DNA from: Ischnura elegans
Taxonomy: Eukaryota > Arthropoda > Insecta > Odonata > Coenagrionidae
Assembly: GCF_921293095.1 (NCBI RefSeq)
Contig: NW_025791658.1
Location: forward strand, 5,456,001-5,520,000
Length of the DNA: 64,000 nucleotides
Reading direction: 5' to 3'
In this document: positions 62,842-64,000 of the stretch, one piece after another
How the letters are laid out: each line of letters starts with the position of its first letter
Numbering within the stretch: position 1 is the first letter of the stretch
Notes under the pieces: model-generated
Told to the model about the DNA's origin: nothing
Seen by the model: the letters and a program-made list of their open reading frames with translations, nothing else
Databases searched by the model: none
Translations under genes and position numbers: made by a program

Positions 62842-63945
62842 CAGATATGGGACAACTATAGCTCGCTCTGCAATCCACACAATCAAACAGGCTGTGACAC
62901 TAACAAATTCAGATATAAAGACTGTATGTCTAATACTGTATGTACTCAAAATCTCACCATGAATGACTTCATTGTGTGCTTCCGAAAAACCTGGTGCATT
63001 TCTAAAATCACTGCAGTGTGTTTAGAAGTGAATGACATTAGTGTCTCGTTTATGCATCTACATGGTCCATCTAAATGTTCCACATGGCCCAAAGCATGTA
63101 GAAGACTTATGTGAAGTGCCATTGAAAAATACACTGTGCAAATTGCAAGTCATTCACCGTTTCCAGCCAGTAGCAGTGGGTGTTTGCATACATTGGATGC
63201 CATGGAAGTGAACAAGATTGAACTTGCTTTCACTCAATAGATGTAACCAATCATTCAGATATGAACTTTTCTCTGTTATGAATGCAAAGTGGAATGAAAC
63301 TTCATTTTTTATCCCCTTGAAGGTATGCAATCTAGGTGTAAAAGAGTCGAAAACATGCCTAACTTTGACATGCCTTAAAACAAAAAGTATAAAAATACTA
63401 CCTTTTTTATTTTTTTATTTGAAAGCAGGACATTTAAAATACCCAGTGAGAAATTTTAAAGAAAATAAAAGGTGGCCTTTTTTAGTAATAAATTGTTAAA
63501 TAATGACTAATTTTTATTGTTAAAACAAGTCCTATTTGTTTATTATTGCTTCAAATCACTCGCAAGTTATGCCATAATGTGCATAAATGAATTCTCTTCA
63601 AAATGAAACAATAGCCACTGCTTTACAAGCCATGGTTCCTTAGTAATCGGTATTTATGTGATTTTTCATTTTTTACTCTGAGGCCTGACACTGCAATGTC
63701 AAATGATAATAACTTTATAACGGTTCGGTTCTGAGCTGAGATAAAGTCATCATTATTCATCATAAGGATACTGCTTTCACATACATAAATTTCAGAGAAA
63801 TCGGTGATGGTCACCTGACATGATTTTGCGCTATCTGCCTGATTTGAGATGAAATGGCCCTCATATTTCATTAATATTATTGTAATTATGGAATATTGGA
63901 TGCTTATAGATTCCTTTTCTTATGCATGTGTGCATAGGATTGAAT
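62842..63945. other. no recognised gene
   Basis: AT-rich. I see no domain, splice-bounded exon or known repeat. If the three zinc-finger exons share an upstream ZAD exon, it is not in this stretch and would lie right of the window. Confidence 0.4.
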
Positions 63946-64000
63946 ATATTTTACCCACGGAGATCGGGTTGGTGTGTTGACTTCCCACCTTAGTGGGCTC
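63946..64000 (+). repeat. possible SINE head at the window edge
   Basis: GATCGGGTTGGTGTGTTGAC, then TTCCCACCTTAGTGGGCTC resembles the A-box half of a tRNA-derived SINE. The B box would lie outside the window. Confidence 0.3.

Noticed and set aside
1-64000. CRISPR arrays, operons, bacterial promoters, rRNA genes
   Set aside because: None seen. Spliced genes and eukaryotic transposons throughout; repeats are dispersed or tandem, not regularly spaced with unique spacers.

Overview
The window reads as a transposon-rich arthropod genome, most likely an insect. Two things point there: an N-terminal ZAD zinc-finger domain split over two exons, a type found mainly in insects, and a held out wings/quaking-type STAR gene with short exons and long introns. 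The transposons (mariner, pogo/Tigger-like, hAT, piggyBac, Helitron, RTE, jockey/CR1-like LINEs, Penelope-like pieces, solo LTRs) fit the same view. I cannot name the species.

Layout. From 17.3 kb to beyond the left edge, on the minus strand, lie the first four recognisable coding exons of a ZAD gene (17168-17302, 16681-16851, 12673-12894, 2855-3004). All internal junctions I can see are phase 0. The long introns are packed with transposons: MITEs nested in MITEs, a solo LTR, a 5'-truncated RTE copy with a 15-bp target-site duplication, an antisense LINE 3' end, a Helitron end and two broken MADF-domain exons. From 18.0 to 24.4 kb there is an RTE-type retrotransposon with endonuclease and reverse transcriptase (one frameshift, one stop), followed by a second solo LTR with 4-bp target repeats.

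From 24.6 to 36.5 kb on the minus strand is a three-exon STAR-family RNA-binding protein gene (QUA1 36319-36513, KH 34974-35322, QUA2 plus C-terminus 28866-29239). It reads through without a stop, about 305 residues. Its 3' end and flank were duplicated about 3.5 kb downstream, where a broken copy of the terminal exon survives. Intron 2 holds a 2.9-kb TIR element that itself contains a tRNA-derived SINE.

From 36.5 to 42.6 kb there are only transposons, including a jockey-like LINE inserted with an 8-bp duplication into a MITE. From 42.8 to 59 kb, on the minus strand, are three paralogous C2H2 zinc-finger exons (42794-44308, 47094-48620, 57252-58775), each opening at a phase-0 splice acceptor and none with a visible 5' exon of its own. 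The second has a Helitron in its upstream flank, and the third gives the empty site. From 59.8 to 62.8 kb is a decayed piggyBac with transposase remains and TTAA ends.

The most interesting signal is architectural. At least six TTAA-bounded element ends in the window, from five apparent families, carry two copies of a family-specific palindrome or repeat placed 43-45 bp apart. Its sequence changes from family to family, and even within one family, while the geometry stays.
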